Shown here: piece after piece, positions 8,939-17,985 of the stretch | Numbering within the stretch: the stretch's first letter is position 1 | Layout of the letters: every line of letters starts with the position of its first letter | From: Burkholderiales bacterium RIFCSPLOWO2_12_FULL_61_40 | GTDB lineage: Bacteria > Pseudomonadota > Gammaproteobacteria > Burkholderiales > Burkholderiaceae_C | NCBI GenBank assembly: GCA_001770935.1 | Contig: MESI01000087.1 | Location: 1-42,588, forward strand | Length of the DNA: 42,588 nucleotides | Direction: 5' to 3' | Position numbers and translations under genes: made by a program | Notes under the pieces: model-generated | What the model was told of the DNA's origin: nothing | What the model saw: only the letters and a program-made list of their open reading frames with translations | The model's database searches: none

Positions 8939-9610
8939 TTAACGCTTGCCACCGGGTGACTTGAGCCCGATGCCGACCATAAAAGTCTCGGACGAACGGT
9001 CCCGCGACGCTTTGGGCTTGAACGGTTTAACCTGCTCAAACGCCGCCTTGAAGCGCTGCACCACATCGTTGTAACTTCCACCATGGAACACCTTGGCCAC
9101 CAGGGCGCCATGCGGTTTCATGTGGTTTTGGGCGAATTCAATGGCCAATTCGATCAGGTACTCGATGCGCGCTGCGTCGACCGACGCAATGCCCGACAGG
9201 TTAGGCGCCATATCGGACACCACAATGTCAGCCTGCCTTCCGGCCAAAGCGGCCTCCAACTGGCTGAGAACCTCCGCCTCGCGAAAATCCCCCTGAATAA
9301 ACGTCACCCCTTCAATGGGCTCCATGGGCAACAGGTCCAGCCCAATGATGGTGCCATTCAGATCACCCACCGCAGCCCCTTGGGGGGACATGCGTCGGCG
9401 GGCGTATTGACTCCACGCACCCGGAGTGCAGCCCAAGTCCACCACCAGATGGCCGGGCTTGATCAGTCCAAAGGTCTCGTCGATCTCCTTGAGTTTGTAG
9501 GCGGCGCGCGCCCGGTACCCCTCTCGATGTGCCAATTTGACATAAGGGTCGTTGATATGGTCGTGCAGCCAGGCCTTGTTGACCTTTTTGCCTTTGCTAG
9601 GAGTTTTCAT
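8939..9610 (-). CDS. rlmE: 23S rRNA (uridine-2'-O)-methyltransferase RlmE
   Basis: A 223-residue SAM-dependent enzyme (RrmJ/FtsJ) that 2'-O-methylates U2552 of 23S rRNA late in 50S assembly. The SAM loop [13 protein letters not shown] lies near residue 56. The catalytic KDKE tetrad is visible at K39 ([11 protein letters not shown]), D133 ([11 protein letters not shown]), K173 (LVAKVFHG) and E208 (RSSETFMV). The start is the ATG at 9610; the frame extends upstream only through the antisense of yhbY. Its start lies 18 bp from the divergent yhbY start, with a TATTAT -10-like box just upstream and no Shine-Dalgarno, so the mRNA may be leaderless. ftsH follows, as in enterobacteria, but with its own promoter. 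Confidence 0.97.
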   Translation of the reverse strand: MKTPSKGKKVNKAWLHDHINDPYVKLAHREGYRARAAYKLKEIDETFGLIKPGHLVVDLGCTPGAWSQYARRRMSPQGAAVGDLNGTIIGLDLLPMEPIEGVTFIQGDFREAEVLSQLEAALAGRQADIVVSDMAPNLSGIASVDAARIEYLIELAIEFAQNHMKPHGALVAKVFHGGSYNDVVQRFKAAFEQVKPFKPKASRDRSSETFMVGIGLKSPGGKR

Positions 9611-9623
9611 TGCACCGATAATA
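9594..9623. promoter_or_regulatory. Overlapping divergent promoters of rlmE and yhbY
   Basis: Plus strand: TTGCTA (9594-9599), 17 bp, GATAAT (9617-9622). The expected start, about 7 bp downstream, falls on the A of the yhbY ATG (9629). Minus strand: TATTAT (9623-9618) overlaps the same bases and puts the expected start at 9611-9610, on the rlmE ATG; its -35 (near 9641-9646, AAGTTG) is poor. Neither gene has room for a Shine-Dalgarno downstream of such a start. Confidence 0.5.
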
Positions 9624-9628
9624 CCGGC

Positions 9629-10105
9629 ATGCCCATAATTCAACTTACACCTGCCCAGCGCAAAGACCAACGGGCAGAAGCCCACCACCTGGACCCCGTC
9701 GTTATGGTCGGGGGCGATGGCCTTACCGCCAACGTCAAAAAAGAAATCGACGCGGCCTTGAATGCCCATGGATTGATCAAGGTCCGGGTATTTTCCGATG
9801 ACCGTGTGGCCCGCGAAACCATGTTTCAAACCTTGGCGGACGAGTTGAACGCCGCGCCGATTCAACACATCGGAAAACTGCTGGTGCTGTGGCGCCCCAA
9901 ATTGGAAAAAGAAAAAACCGTTGACGAAGATCGCATGGCGGGCCCACGGGATTTCAAAGTACTGAAATACAGCAAACGTGCCGGACAGCGCCCCGAGGTC
10001 AAAACCCTGCGGGTGCTCGGTAACCAGCGGCTGACGGCGGGTGGCAATGTTCGCCGCGCAAAACCGAAACCCAAAACCAGCGTCAAAAAACGCAGCCAAA
10101 CCTGA
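9629..10105 (+). CDS. yhbY: YhbY/CRM-domain RNA-binding protein with basic C-terminal extension
   Basis: A 158-residue protein. Residues about 4-90 form a CRM domain ([20 protein letters not shown], then VMVGGDGLT and [10 protein letters not shown]), which in YhbY binds pre-50S ribosomal particles. The usual bacterial protein is about 97 residues. Here about 65 more follow, ending in a Lys/Arg-rich tail ([14 protein letters not shown]) that probably contacts RNA. The start ATG 9629 is 18 bp from the divergent rlmE start, and the predicted transcription start coincides with it. The stop lies 7 bp from the convergent DUF4149 stop. The open frame extends upstream on this strand, but only as the antisense of rlmE. 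Confidence 0.9.
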   Translation: MPIIQLTPAQRKDQRAEAHHLDPVVMVGGDGLTANVKKEIDAALNAHGLIKVRVFSDDRVARETMFQTLADELNAAPIQHIGKLLVLWRPKLEKEKTVDEDRMAGPRDFKVLKYSKRAGQRPEVKTLRVLGNQRLTAGGNVRRAKPKPKTSVKKRSQT

Positions 10106-10112
10106 TCAGATT

Positions 10113-10544
10113 TCACGTCTCTGCACAGGAAGCAATGCCCGTGGTGCGGGCAAGTTTGCCAAACACCACGGTCGCGCAGAACCACTGCCCCAAATACATG
10201 GCGCTGCCCACCCGGTGCCACAGCGCCAAGTTGTCCCGTGCAACGATTCTGGGCGCCACCGCAAACTCCACGAGCAATGCCAGAAGCACGCCAGCCACTA
10301 TAAAAAGAGTAGCTGCTTGCGCAATATCTGCAAGGGCTGGCGACCTATTGGATCTGGAAAGCAGTAGTAATACCACACCGCACAGGGTTGAGATCACTGT
10401 TTGCACAGAAAAGAGCTTGGCGGCCATGCCGCCCGCCAGAGCCGGACTGGGCAGGTACACAAACAACATGGGAACAACGAAGAACCCCAGTGTGCCAAGG
10501 CTACCCCACCAGACCGCAGCAAGCCACAGTGGCAGCTGACGCAT
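10113..10544 (-). CDS. DUF4149 family membrane protein
   Basis: A 143-residue protein with four predicted membrane helices (about residues 5-30, 45-62, 72-95 and 112-132). The N-terminal WWGSLGTLGFFVVPMLF and internal LPSPALAGGMAAKLF are characteristic of the DUF4149 family, whose function is unknown. It starts 4 bp after greA and is probably the last gene of carA-leuE-carB-greA-DUF4149. Copy a of the dispersed repeat (10296-10345) encodes part of the third helix (LADIAQAATLFIV), so the repeat is in frame without breaking the protein. Confidence 0.85.
   Translation of the reverse strand: MRQLPLWLAAVWWGSLGTLGFFVVPMLFVYLPSPALAGGMAAKLFSVQTVISTLCGVVLLLLSRSNRSPALADIAQAATLFIVAGVLLALLVEFAVAPRIVARDNLALWHRVGSAMYLGQWFCATVVFGKLARTTGIASCAET
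10296..10345 (+). repeat. Dispersed ~50-bp repeat, copy a (inside DUF4149 gene)
   Basis: The order is CACTAT, A-rich stretch, GTAGCTGCTTGCGCA, about 8 bp, AAGGGCTGGCGACC. It matches copies b, c, d and e in the same order and spacing. On the coding (minus) strand it is read as LADIAQAATLFIVAG. Confidence 0.75.
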
Positions 10545-10548
10545 GGCC

Positions 10549-11025
10549 TCAGACGTAGGAAACCGTCACAATTTCAAAGGATTTCACGCCCCCAGGGGCT
10601 TTCACTTCAACCGTGTCCCCCTCGGATTTTCCGATCAAGGCCCGTGCAATGGGGCTGCTGATGTTGACCAGCCCCAGCTTGATATCGGCCTCGTCTTCTC
10701 CCACGATCTGGTAGGTCACCACACTGCCGGAATCCTCGTCTTCCAGCTTGACCGTAGCGCCAAACACCACGCGCCCTTCGGCATCCAGTTCCGAGGGATC
10801 AATGATTTGGCAGGCAGACAGCTTGCCTTCAACCTCCTGAATACGACCTTCGATAAAACCCTGGCGGTCTTTGGCGACCTCGTATTCGGCGTTTTCGCTC
10901 AGGTCACCCTGTGCCCGCGCCTCGGCAATGGCATTGATGACCCAGGGACGGTCCACGGTCTTGAGTTTGTGCAACTCGGCTCTGAGCAATTCGGCGCCGC
11001 GCTTGGTGATAGGAATGGTAGCCAC
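10549..11025 (-). CDS. greA: Transcription elongation factor GreA
   Basis: A 158-residue factor that rescues backtracked RNA polymerase by promoting transcript cleavage in the secondary channel. The N-terminal coiled coil has the tip motif GDLSENAEY with acidic residues D41 and E44, the positions needed for cleavage. The C-terminal FKBP-like domain contains [14 protein letters not shown] and [11 protein letters not shown]. Length equals the family norm. The start is a GTG (11025) with CGGAG 6-9 bp upstream. It lies 168 bp downstream of carB, across two inverted repeats, one of which resembles a terminator, so it may be expressed separately from carB. The greA / rlmE-ftsH-folP-glmM neighbourhood resembles the enterobacterial one. 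Confidence 0.97.
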   Translation of the reverse strand: MATIPITKRGAELLRAELHKLKTVDRPWVINAIAEARAQGDLSENAEYEVAKDRQGFIEGRIQEVEGKLSACQIIDPSELDAEGRVVFGATVKLEDEDSGSVVTYQIVGEDEADIKLGLVNISSPIARALIGKSEGDTVEVKAPGGVKSFEIVTVSYV

Positions 11026-11063
11026 GTACTGCTCCGTTGAAGTAATAGATATTGGGGGTTACA

Positions 11064-11097
11064 CAAAAGGAAACCGCCGAGCGTTGCCGATCGGCGG
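11064..11097 (-). terminator. Intrinsic terminator between carB and greA
   Basis: On the minus strand stem CCGCCGA/TCGGCGG (plus positions 11074-11080 and 11091-11097) closes a 10-nt loop and is followed by a T-rich stretch TTTCCTTTT. It fits partial termination after carB upstream of greA. Confidence 0.6.
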
Positions 11098-11113
11098 TAT
11101 AGGAAAACATTGC

Positions 11114-11151
11114 GGGACAGTCCGAAGCGGCAAGGCCGCAAGCTCTGTCCC
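11114..11151 (-). repeat. Nested inverted repeat after carB
   Basis: Outer arms GGGACAG (11114-11120) and CTGTCCC (11145-11151) enclose inner arms GCGGC and GCCGC around a 3-nt loop (11127-11139). It lacks a T-tract, so it may be a stabilising 3' RNA structure or a protein site rather than a terminator. It lies 42 bp past the carB stop. Confidence 0.55.
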
Positions 11152-11192
11152 CAACTGATTAAACGGATTATGCCGTGATTGTCAGCCGTGCA

Positions 11193-14100
11193 TCAGGCGA
11201 TTGCCAGTTGCGCATGCATTTCCTGAATTGAAATCACGTCCAGGTGGTCCATGTGGCGCATGCCTTGCACGGCGGCCTCGGCTCCGGCGATGGTGGTAAA
11301 GGTCGTCACCCGAGCCAGCAAAGCAGAGGTGCGGATCTGGCGCGAATCTGCAATGGCGTTGCGGCGCTCTTCCACGGTGTTAATGACCAACACCACCTCG
11401 TTGTTTTTGATCATGTCCACGATGTGGGGACGCCCTTCGGTGACTTTATTCACCGCCACGCACGGTACACCAGCGGCGTTGATGGCCGCTGTGGTTCCCT
11501 TGGTCGCCAACACGGTGAAGCCCATGTCCACCAATGCGCGGGCGACTTCAATGGCCCGGGGTTTGTCGTTGTTTTTCACCGAGAGAAACACCTTGCCCTC
11601 GCGTGGCAGCTTGGTGCCGGCACCCATTTGGGACTTCACAAAAGCCTCACCAAACGTCTTGCCCACCCCCATCACTTCACCCGTGGATTTCATCTCGGGT
11701 CCCAGAATGGTGTCCACACCTGGGAATTTGACAAAGGGGAACACCGCTTCCTTGACGCTGAAGTAAGGAGGTGTGACTTCTTTGGTGATTCCCTGCGACG
11801 CCAGCGACTGACCAACCATGCAGCGCGCCGCCACCTTGGCCAGCTGGATGCCCGTGGCTTTGGACACGAAGGGCACGGTGCGCGAGGCGCGCGGATTCAC
11901 TTCCAGCACATAAATAACGTCTTTGCCGTCGATATTCTGGATAGCAAACTGCACGTTCATCAGGCCGACCACATTCAAGGCCTTGGCCATGGCCGCGGTC
12001 TGGCGCTTGATCTCGGCCACCGTCTCAGCACTCAGGCTGTACGGAGGCAGCGAGCAGGCCGAGTCGCCGCTGTGCACACCCGCTTGCTCAATGTGCTCCA
12101 TCACGCCACCAATGAAGGTTGCGCCTTCGACACCGTCCGAGCCTGCATCACGGATGCAGTCCACATCACACTCGATGGCGTCGTTCAGGAAGCGGTCCAG
12201 CAGCACAGGAGAGTCGTGGCTCACTTTGACCGCTTCGCGCATATAGCGCTCCAGGTCACGCTGCTCGTGCACGATTTCCATGGCGCGGCCGCCCAGCACG
12301 TAGCTGGGGCGCACCACCAGGGGGTAGCCCAGAGCAGCAGCCTTTTCCAGCGCTTCCGATTCGGTACGGGCGGTGGCATTCGGGGGTTGGCGCAGCTTGA
12401 GCTCATGCAGCAGTTTTTGAAAGCGCTCGCGATCTTCGGCGGCGTCGATCATGTCCGGGCTGGTGCCGATGATGGGCACGCCATTGGCTTCCAGGTCGAG
12501 TGCCAACTTCAAAGGCGTTTGGCCGCCATACTGCACGATCACTCCGACTGGTTTCTCTTTGTCCACGATTTCCAGCACGTCTTCCAGGGTCAGCGGCTCG
12601 AAATACAGGCGGTCGGACGTGTCGTAGTCGGTAGACACGGTTTCGGGGTTGCAGTTGACCATGATGGTCTCATAACCGTCTTCGCGCATGGCCAACGCGG
12701 CGTGTACGCAGCAGTAGTCAAACTCGATACCCTGACCAATGCGGTTGGGGCCACCGCCGAGCACCATGATTTTCTTCTTGTCGGTGGGTGCGGCTTCGCA
12801 CTCGGAGCCTTCAGCCTCGTAGGTGGAATACATGTAGGCGGTGTTGGTCGCAAACTCGGCCGCGCAGGTATCGACCCGCTTGTACACCGGGCGCACGCCC
12901 AAGGCGTGGCGCTTGTTACGCACGGCCGTGTCGCTAGTCTTGAACTGGCGCGCCAGACGGCGGTCCGAGAATCCTTTTTGCTTCAGGGTGCGCAGCGTAG
13001 CGGCGTCAATGCGGTCCAAGGCCGTACCGCTGTCGGGTACCGGCAAACGTTCAATTTCCAATTCGATCTTGACGATTTGCTCAATCTGCACCAGGAACCA
13101 GGGATCGATCCTGGTCAGCGCAAACACCTCGTCCACGCTCATACCCTGGGCAAACGCGTCGCCCACGTACCAGATGCGCTCGGGGCCGGGCGCACCCAGC
13201 TCTTTTTCCAGCACCTCACGGTCCTGGGTTTTCTCGTTCATTCCGTCCACGCCCACTTCCAGGCCGCGCAGGGCTTTCTGGAAGGATTCCTGGAAGGTAC
13301 GGCCCATGGCCATCACCTCGCCCACGGACTTCATTTGCGTCGTCAGGCGGCTGTCGGCTGCAGGGAATTTTTCGAATGCAAAACGGGGGATCTTGGTAAC
13401 CACGTAGTCGATGCTGGGCTCGAAACTGGCAGGCGTCGCACCGCTGGTGATGTCGTTGCGCAGCTCGTCCAATGTGAAGCCCACCGCCAGCTTGGCAGCC
13501 ACCTTGGCAATCGGGAAGCCAGTGGCCTTGGAAGCCAGGGCAGAGGAGCGCGACACGCGGGGGTTCATCTCGATCACCACCATGCGGCCATCGACCGGAT
13601 TGATGGAGAACTGCACATTGGAACCACCGGTGTCCACACCAATTTCGCGCAACACGGCCAAAGAGGCATTGCGCAAAATCTGGTATTCCTTGTCGGTCAG
13701 GGTTTGCGCCGGGGCCACGGTGATGGAGTCGCCGGTGTGCACACCCATGGGGTCCAGATTTTCGATGGAGCAGACGATGATGCAGTTGTCTGACCGGTCG
13801 CGCACCACCTCCATCTCGTATTCTTTCCAGCCCAACAACGACTCTTCAATCAGCAGCTCATTGGTGGGGGAAGCTTCCAGGCCACGCTTGCAGATGACCT
13901 CAAACTCTTCCGAGTTGTAGGCAATGCCGCCACCGGTGCCGCCCAGGGTGAAGCTGGGGCGAATGACGGTGGGGAAACCCAAGGATTTTTGCACAGCCCA
14001 GGCTTCGTCCATGCTGTGTGCAATGCCGGAGCGGGCGGAGCCCAGACCGATCTTGGTCATGGCGTCCTTGAACTTCAGGCGGTCCTCGGCCTTGTCGATG

Positions 14101-14465
14101 GCTTCAGGACTGGCACCGATCAACTCCACCTTGTACTTTTCCAGCACACCGTGGTGCCACAGATCCAAGGCGCAGTTCAGCGCGGTCTGGCCACCCATGG
14201 TGGGCAAAATGGCGTCGGGACGTTCCTTGGCAATGATTTTTTCCACCGTTTGCCAGGTGATCGGCTCGATGTACGTGACATCGGCCGTGGCCGGATCGGT
14301 CATGATCGTGGCAGGGTTGCTGTTGATCAAAATGACCTTGTATCCTTCTTCGCGCAAGGCCTTGCAGGCTTGCACGCCGGAGTAGTCAAACTCGCAGGCC
14401 TGGCCGATGATGATCGGGCCAGCGCCAATGATGAGGATGCTTTTAATGTCGGTACGTTTTGGCAT
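11193..14465 (-). CDS. carB: Carbamoyl-phosphate synthase large subunit
   Basis: A 1090-residue synthetase that makes carbamoyl phosphate from bicarbonate, ATP and ammonia delivered by CarA, feeding pyrimidine and arginine synthesis. The two homologous halves are clear. First half: [22 protein letters not shown], an ATP-grasp about 125-330 with [20 protein letters not shown]. Second half: [20 protein letters not shown] and [18 protein letters not shown]. The C-terminal regulatory MGS-type domain begins near [19 protein letters not shown]. Length is close to the family norm (about 1073). The start used is ATG 14465; the open frame reaches 14525 into leuE, but family proteins begin [10 protein letters not shown]. 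leuE separates it from carA. Confidence 0.98.
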   Translation of the reverse strand: MPKRTDIKSILIIGAGPIIIGQACEFDYSGVQACKALREEGYKVILINSNPATIMTDPATADVTYIEPITWQTVEKIIAKERPDAILPTMGGQTALNCALDLWHHGVLEKYKVELIGASPEAIDKAEDRLKFKDAMTKIGLGSARSGIAHSMDEAWAVQKSLGFPTVIRPSFTLGGTGGGIAYNSEEFEVICKRGLEASPTNELLIEESLLGWKEYEMEVVRDRSDNCIIVCSIENLDPMGVHTGDSITVAPAQTLTDKEYQILRNASLAVLREIGVDTGGSNVQFSINPVDGRMVVIEMNPRVSRSSALASKATGFPIAKVAAKLAVGFTLDELRNDITSGATPASFEPSIDYVVTKIPRFAFEKFPAADSRLTTQMKSVGEVMAMGRTFQESFQKALRGLEVGVDGMNEKTQDREVLEKELGAPGPERIWYVGDAFAQGMSVDEVFALTRIDPWFLVQIEQIVKIELEIERLPVPDSGTALDRIDAATLRTLKQKGFSDRRLARQFKTSDTAVRNKRHALGVRPVYKRVDTCAAEFATNTAYMYSTYEAEGSECEAAPTDKKKIMVLGGGPNRIGQGIEFDYCCVHAALAMREDGYETIMVNCNPETVSTDYDTSDRLYFEPLTLEDVLEIVDKEKPVGVIVQYGGQTPLKLALDLEANGVPIIGTSPDMIDAAEDRERFQKLLHELKLRQPPNATARTESEALEKAAALGYPLVVRPSYVLGGRAMEIVHEQRDLERYMREAVKVSHDSPVLLDRFLNDAIECDVDCIRDAGSDGVEGATFIGGVMEHIEQAGVHSGDSACSLPPYSLSAETVAEIKRQTAAMAKALNVVGLMNVQFAIQNIDGKDVIYVLEVNPRASRTVPFVSKATGIQLAKVAARCMVGQSLASQGITKEVTPPYFSVKEAVFPFVKFPGVDTILGPEMKSTGEVMGVGKTFGEAFVKSQMGAGTKLPREGKVFLSVKNNDKPRAIEVARALVDMGFTVLATKGTTAAINAAGVPCVAVNKVTEGRPHIVDMIKNNEVVLVINTVEERRNAIADSRQIRTSALLARVTTFTTIAGAEAAVQGMRHMDHLDVISIQEMHAQLAIA

Positions 14466-14485
14466 TCTTACTTCTCTACTCTTAA

Positions 14486-15142
14486 TCAATTCAGGCTGGC
14501 GGTGGCCAATTTGGCCCCGAACCACACAAACAAGCCACCGACTGCGCTGGACAGACTGGCTGACACACGCTTGCGTCGGCTGAAGGCTTGCGCAAGGCGG
14601 GCTCCCGCAAAAATCAATGCGGACAAATACAGGGCACTGAAGGCCATGACAATGGCGCTCAAAATCAAAAATGGCACAGCGGGGGTTTCATACGTGGGGT
14701 CGATGAACTGCACAAAGAACGACAGCAAAAACAATATCGCCTTCGGGTTCAGCAGGCTGATCACCAAGGCCCGCTTGAAGGGGTGCGCCAGATGGGCGGG
14801 GAGCTCCTGCACTACGGCAACTGGTGCATCCGTATTGCGCCATTTCTGGAGGGCAGCTCCCATCAGGTTGACCCCCATCCAGGCCAGATACGCTGCACCG
14901 GAATATTTGACCACCATGAACAAGGCCGGATTGCTGCGCAGCAATCCCGCTGCGCCCAAAGCGGTCGCCATCAGCAAAATGGTGTCACCGACAAATACAC
15001 CCACTGCCCCCTGGTACCCGGCTTTGATACCGCGCGCGGTGGCCACCGACAGCACGAACAGAGAGTTGGGCCCGGGTAACAAAATGATGCCCAAAGCGCC
15101 GAACACATAGGTCCACAGATCGGTCACACCGTAAAAGCTCAT
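14486..15142 (-). CDS. leuE: LysE/RhtB-family amino-acid exporter, LeuE-like
   Basis: A 218-residue inner-membrane protein with about six helices. The start [28 protein letters not shown] and the mid-protein block [17 protein letters not shown] closely resemble E. coli LeuE (YeaS), which exports leucine and some other neutral amino acids. This is closer than to LysE itself. The ATG overlaps the carA stop by 4 bp (ATGA), and carB starts 20 bp after its stop, so it is embedded in the carbamoyl-phosphate synthase operon. A functional tie to carbamoyl phosphate, for instance export of arginine-pathway intermediates, is speculation; the substrate is not evident from sequence. Confidence 0.9.
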   Translation of the reverse strand: MSFYGVTDLWTYVFGALGIILLPGPNSLFVLSVATARGIKAGYQGAVGVFVGDTILLMATALGAAGLLRSNPALFMVVKYSGAAYLAWMGVNLMGAALQKWRNTDAPVAVVQELPAHLAHPFKRALVISLLNPKAILFLLSFFVQFIDPTYETPAVPFLILSAIVMAFSALYLSALIFAGARLAQAFSRRKRVSASLSSAVGGLFVWFGAKLATASLN

Positions 15143-16317
15143 GCGCGCTTTTCCACTTGCGTTGTCATCTCCCGGATGAAACGGTCAAACAGGTAACCAA
15201 TGTCATGTGGACCCGGCGAGGCCTCAGGGTGACCCTGGAAGCAGAACGCAGGTTGGTCGGTGCGCTCCAACCCTTGCAGCGTGTTGTCGAACAGGCTGAT
15301 GTGGGTAGCTCGCAAATTGGCGGGCAGTGTTTTTTCGTCGACCGCAAAACCGTGGTTCTGGCTGGTGATGCTGACACGGCCACTGTCCAGGTCTTTGACC
15401 GGGTGGTTGGCACCGTGGTGGCCAAACTTCATTTTAAAAGTCTTGGCACCCGAGGCCAGCGCCATGATCTGGTGCCCCAGGCAAATGCCAAAAGTGGGAA
15501 TGCCCGTTTCAATCAACTCGGCCACCGCCGCAATGGCGTAGCCGCAAGGCTCCGGGTCACCGGGGCCGTTGGACAGGAAGATGCCGTTGGGTTGGTGCTT
15601 GAGCACCTCGGCTGCAGACGTTTGTGCAGGCACCACGGTGACTTTACAACCGCGCTCGGCCAGCATACGCAAGATGTTCTTTTTGACACCAAAGTCGTAG
15701 GCAACCACATGGAATATGGGCGCCGTTTGCTGGCCGTAGCCCGCGCCCAGAGTCCACTCGGACTCCGTCCACTCGTAGCTGTCGGCGCTGGATACCACTT
15801 TGGCCAGATCCAAACCCGCCATGCTGGGGGCTGCCTTGGCCGCAGCCACGGCTTTTTCGACCACGGCACTGGTAATCGATTCACCAGGAGCCAGAGCCAG
15901 GATGCAACCATTTTGTGCACCCTGGGTGCGCAATTGGCGGGTCAACTGGCGGGTGTCGATGTTGGCAATCGCCACCGTACCTTCGGCCACCAAATACTCG
16001 CTCAGGCTCTGGGTTTTGCGAAAATTGGAAGCAATCAGCGGCAGATCCTTGATGATCAAACCTGCGGCATGCACCTTGTTCGACTCGACGTCTTCGGGAT
16101 TGATACCGTAATTGCCGATGTGGGGGTAGGTGAGCGTAACAATCTGCTGGCAGTAGCTCGGGTCTGTAAGGATTTCCTGGTAGCCGGTCATGGACGTGTT
16201 AAACACGACCTCTCCGACGGTGGAGCCTGCAGCTCCAATGGAATTTCCAATATAGACCATGCCGTCCGCAAGCGCCAAAATAGCGTGGGGGGTAGTTCCC
16301 TTTAAAGACAAAAGCAC
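15139..16317 (-). CDS. carA: Carbamoyl-phosphate synthase small subunit (glutamine amidotransferase)
   Basis: A 392-residue subunit that hydrolyses glutamine and channels ammonia to CarB. The N-terminal domain contains [18 protein letters not shown]. The C-terminal class I amidotransferase domain carries the nucleophile Cys279 in GICLGHQ, with the His363/Glu365 pair in GHPEASPGP. The start is GTG 16317, giving [16 protein letters not shown] as in the family, with CGGAG about 6 nt upstream. An ATG at 16362 would add 15 residues not found in the family and would overlie that ribosome site. It is the first gene of carA-leuE-carB, with a perfect TATAAT -10 about 125 bp upstream of the start. Confidence 0.97.
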   Translation of the reverse strand: MLLSLKGTTPHAILALADGMVYIGNSIGAAGSTVGEVVFNTSMTGYQEILTDPSYCQQIVTLTYPHIGNYGINPEDVESNKVHAAGLIIKDLPLIASNFRKTQSLSEYLVAEGTVAIANIDTRQLTRQLRTQGAQNGCILALAPGESITSAVVEKAVAAAKAAPSMAGLDLAKVVSSADSYEWTESEWTLGAGYGQQTAPIFHVVAYDFGVKKNILRMLAERGCKVTVVPAQTSAAEVLKHQPNGIFLSNGPGDPEPCGYAIAAVAELIETGIPTFGICLGHQIMALASGAKTFKMKFGHHGANHPVKDLDSGRVSITSQNHGFAVDEKTLPANLRATHISLFDNTLQGLERTDQPAFCFQGHPEASPGPHDIGYLFDRFIREMTTQVEKRA

Positions 16318-16440
16318 TGGGTTCTCCGGATGGGGTTTTCGGGTACGCCCAAACGCGCTCAAGAGACATCTCTCGGCTTGCTGCTTAAAGGGGATTGGCT
16401 TGAGGGGGCTCGGGACGTACAGGATGCGGTGAAGCCTCCC

Positions 16441-16469
16441 ATTATAGCCGAGGGAGACAATTTCACCCG
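16441..16469 (-). promoter_or_regulatory. Promoter of the carA operon
   Basis: A perfect -10 TATAAT (16446-16441 on the minus strand) lies about 125 bp before the carA GTG. The -35 region 17 bp upstream (CGGGTG) is poor, which would suit an activated or pyrimidine-regulated promoter. The leader of about 117 nt contains a short hairpin (AGAGA/TCTCT) near 16366-16377. No pyrimidine-sensing element was identified. Confidence 0.5.
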
Positions 16470-16540
16470 GCTGCTTGCCACCACACGCCCGGCGTTTCCT
16501 CCAGGCAAGGTTTTCACGCCCGGGAATGGACTGGCGGCGG

Positions 16541-17353
16541 TCAGTTTGCGTGGCTCAGGGACGCACTGGCATGCAAGCAAATCGCGGCGGCGGCGGCTAC
16601 ATTGAGTGATTCTTCTCCACCGGGCTGTGCAATGCGCACATGCAGGCTGGCAAGTGCCTCCAATTCCGCACTAACGCCCTGCCCTTCGTGCCCCAACGCC
16701 CATACACAGGGCGTAGGCAGCTCCTTATTTTGTAGCGCTTGGTGCAAAAATGAGCCACGATGCGAGCTGGTCACGAGAATGGGCAGCGCCAGCACCGCCA
16801 AATCGGAGAGTTCCACGCCTTCTATGAGCTGTAGCCCCCAATGGGCGCCCATACCGGCGCGCAGTACCTTGGGGCTCCACAGGGCCGCAGTGCCTTTGAG
16901 GGCAATGACCTGTTTGAAACCAAAGGCAGAGGCGCTGCGCAAAATGGAGCCGACATTGCCGGCATCCTGCACGCGGTCCAAAATGACGGAGGCCGTGGTT
17001 GGCTGCAGCGAGGCTGCGTTGGGCAAATTCACCACAAAACCCATGCTGGCGGGTGACTCCAGACCACTGATGTCACGGAACAGTGCGTCTGGAATCACTA
17101 TGTTTTTAATAGCTGCCCGCGCCCATTCTACGGGGGCTAGAGGCCTGGACTTGGGGTTTTGCCAAAATGATTCGGAAAAAACGCCTACCGCAGGCTGCAC
17201 GCCCCGCACCATTGCCGCGCGGCACAGGTGGTCGCCCTCGGCCCAAAAACGCCCCTGCTTGCGGTACGCGGTGTTGTCCTGTGCAAGCCGGCGCAAGTCC
17301 TTCAAAAAGGCATTGTCCCGCGAGGTGATGTGCTGGGCTGGCGCGGCACTCAT
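16541..17353 (-). CDS. TrmH/SpoU-family RNA 2'-O-methyltransferase
   Basis: A 270-residue SPOUT-class methyltransferase that 2'-O-methylates a ribose in rRNA or tRNA. The three family motifs are present: [14 protein letters not shown] (motif 1), GHEGQGVS (motif 2) and [18 protein letters not shown] (motif 3, with the knot). An N-terminal substrate-binding domain begins [18 protein letters not shown]. The ATG at 17353 overlaps the rnhB stop by 4 bp (ATGA); the longer frame to 17500 lies inside rnhB. Target nucleotide unknown. Repeat copy b (17096-17147) lies in frame and encodes [15 protein letters not shown]; a second possible, very diverged copy is near 16727-16757. It is the last gene of the long minus-strand cluster. 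Confidence 0.92.
   Translation of the reverse strand: MSAAPAQHITSRDNAFLKDLRRLAQDNTAYRKQGRFWAEGDHLCRAAMVRGVQPAVGVFSESFWQNPKSRPLAPVEWARAAIKNIVIPDALFRDISGLESPASMGFVVNLPNAASLQPTTASVILDRVQDAGNVGSILRSASAFGFKQVIALKGTAALWSPKVLRAGMGAHWGLQLIEGVELSDLAVLALPILVTSSHRGSFLHQALQNKELPTPCVWALGHEGQGVSAELEALASLHVRIAQPGGEESLNVAAAAAICLHASASLSHAN
17096..17147 (+). repeat. Dispersed ~50-bp repeat, copy b (inside the SpoU methyltransferase gene)
   Basis: The order is CACTAT, T-rich stretch, AATAGCTGCCCGCGC, about 8 bp, CGGGGGCTAGAGGCCTGG. Order and spacing match copies a, c, d and e. On the coding strand it reads [15 protein letters not shown], the same frame as copies a and c. Confidence 0.8.
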
Positions 17354-17985
17354 CGCAGCACCTCCGCCACCGGACGAAAAAGCCTGCGGTGCTGGGGGCA
17401 GGCGCCGTGCAACTGCAGCGCCGCCAGGTGTTCGGCCGTCCCATAACCCTTGTGCTTGGAAAAACCATATTGGGGGAACTGCAGGTCGTACTCGGTACAC
17501 CAGCGGTCGCGGGTGACCTTGGCCAGAATGGAAGCCGCTGAAATGGCCGGTACCAGCGCGTCGCCTTGCACAATGGCCTCGGCCCGCACATTCAGCACCG
17601 GCAGGCGATTGCCATCGACCAAGACCAATTTGGGCTTAAGCCGCAAACCCTCGACCGCCCTGCGCATGGCCAGCATAGTCGCATGCAAAATATTCAAATG
17701 TTCGATTTCTTCGACGCTAGCCTGTGCAATAGAACAGCACAGGGCCTTGGCACGAATTTCGTCAAACAATTTTTCACGCCGCAAAGCGGTGAGTTTCTTG
17801 GAATCCGCCAACCCTTTGATGGGTTGGAGGTCATCCAGAATCACGGCGGCGGCCACCACGGGTCCGGCCAGCGGGCCGCGCCCGGCTTCATCGACGCCCG
17901 CGACGAGAAGACCGGGAATATCCCACATCAGCGCGGCCTGGGGCGTGGTGGCTGGGTCAGCCTTGGAGTACTTGCTGGATCGCAT
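17350..17985 (-). CDS. rnhB: Ribonuclease HII
   Basis: A 211-residue endonuclease that cuts the RNA strand at ribonucleotides in DNA duplexes. The N-terminal active-site block [21 protein letters not shown] supplies the first Asp/Glu pair, and [10 protein letters not shown] holds the third acidic residue; the [13 protein letters not shown] block is also typical. The start is uncertain. ATG 17985 overlaps lpxB by 29 bp, while ATG 17928 ([11 protein letters not shown]) avoids the overlap, and neither has a clear Shine-Dalgarno. The stop overlaps the start of the downstream methyltransferase by 4 bp. The order lpxA-lpxB-rnhB is the same as in enterobacteria. Confidence 0.95.
   Translation of the reverse strand: MRSSKYSKADPATTPQAALMWDIPGLLVAGVDEAGRGPLAGPVVAAAVILDDLQPIKGLADSKKLTALRREKLFDEIRAKALCCSIAQASVEEIEHLNILHATMLAMRRAVEGLRLKPKLVLVDGNRLPVLNVRAEAIVQGDALVPAISAASILAKVTRDRWCTEYDLQFPQYGFSKHKGYGTAEHLAALQLHGACPQHRRLFRPVAEVLR

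Noticed and set aside
11244..13793. Very long plus-strand open frame (849 codons)
   Set aside because: It is antisense to carB, His/Gly-rich and low in hydrophobic blocks, as expected for the shadow of a GC-rich gene.
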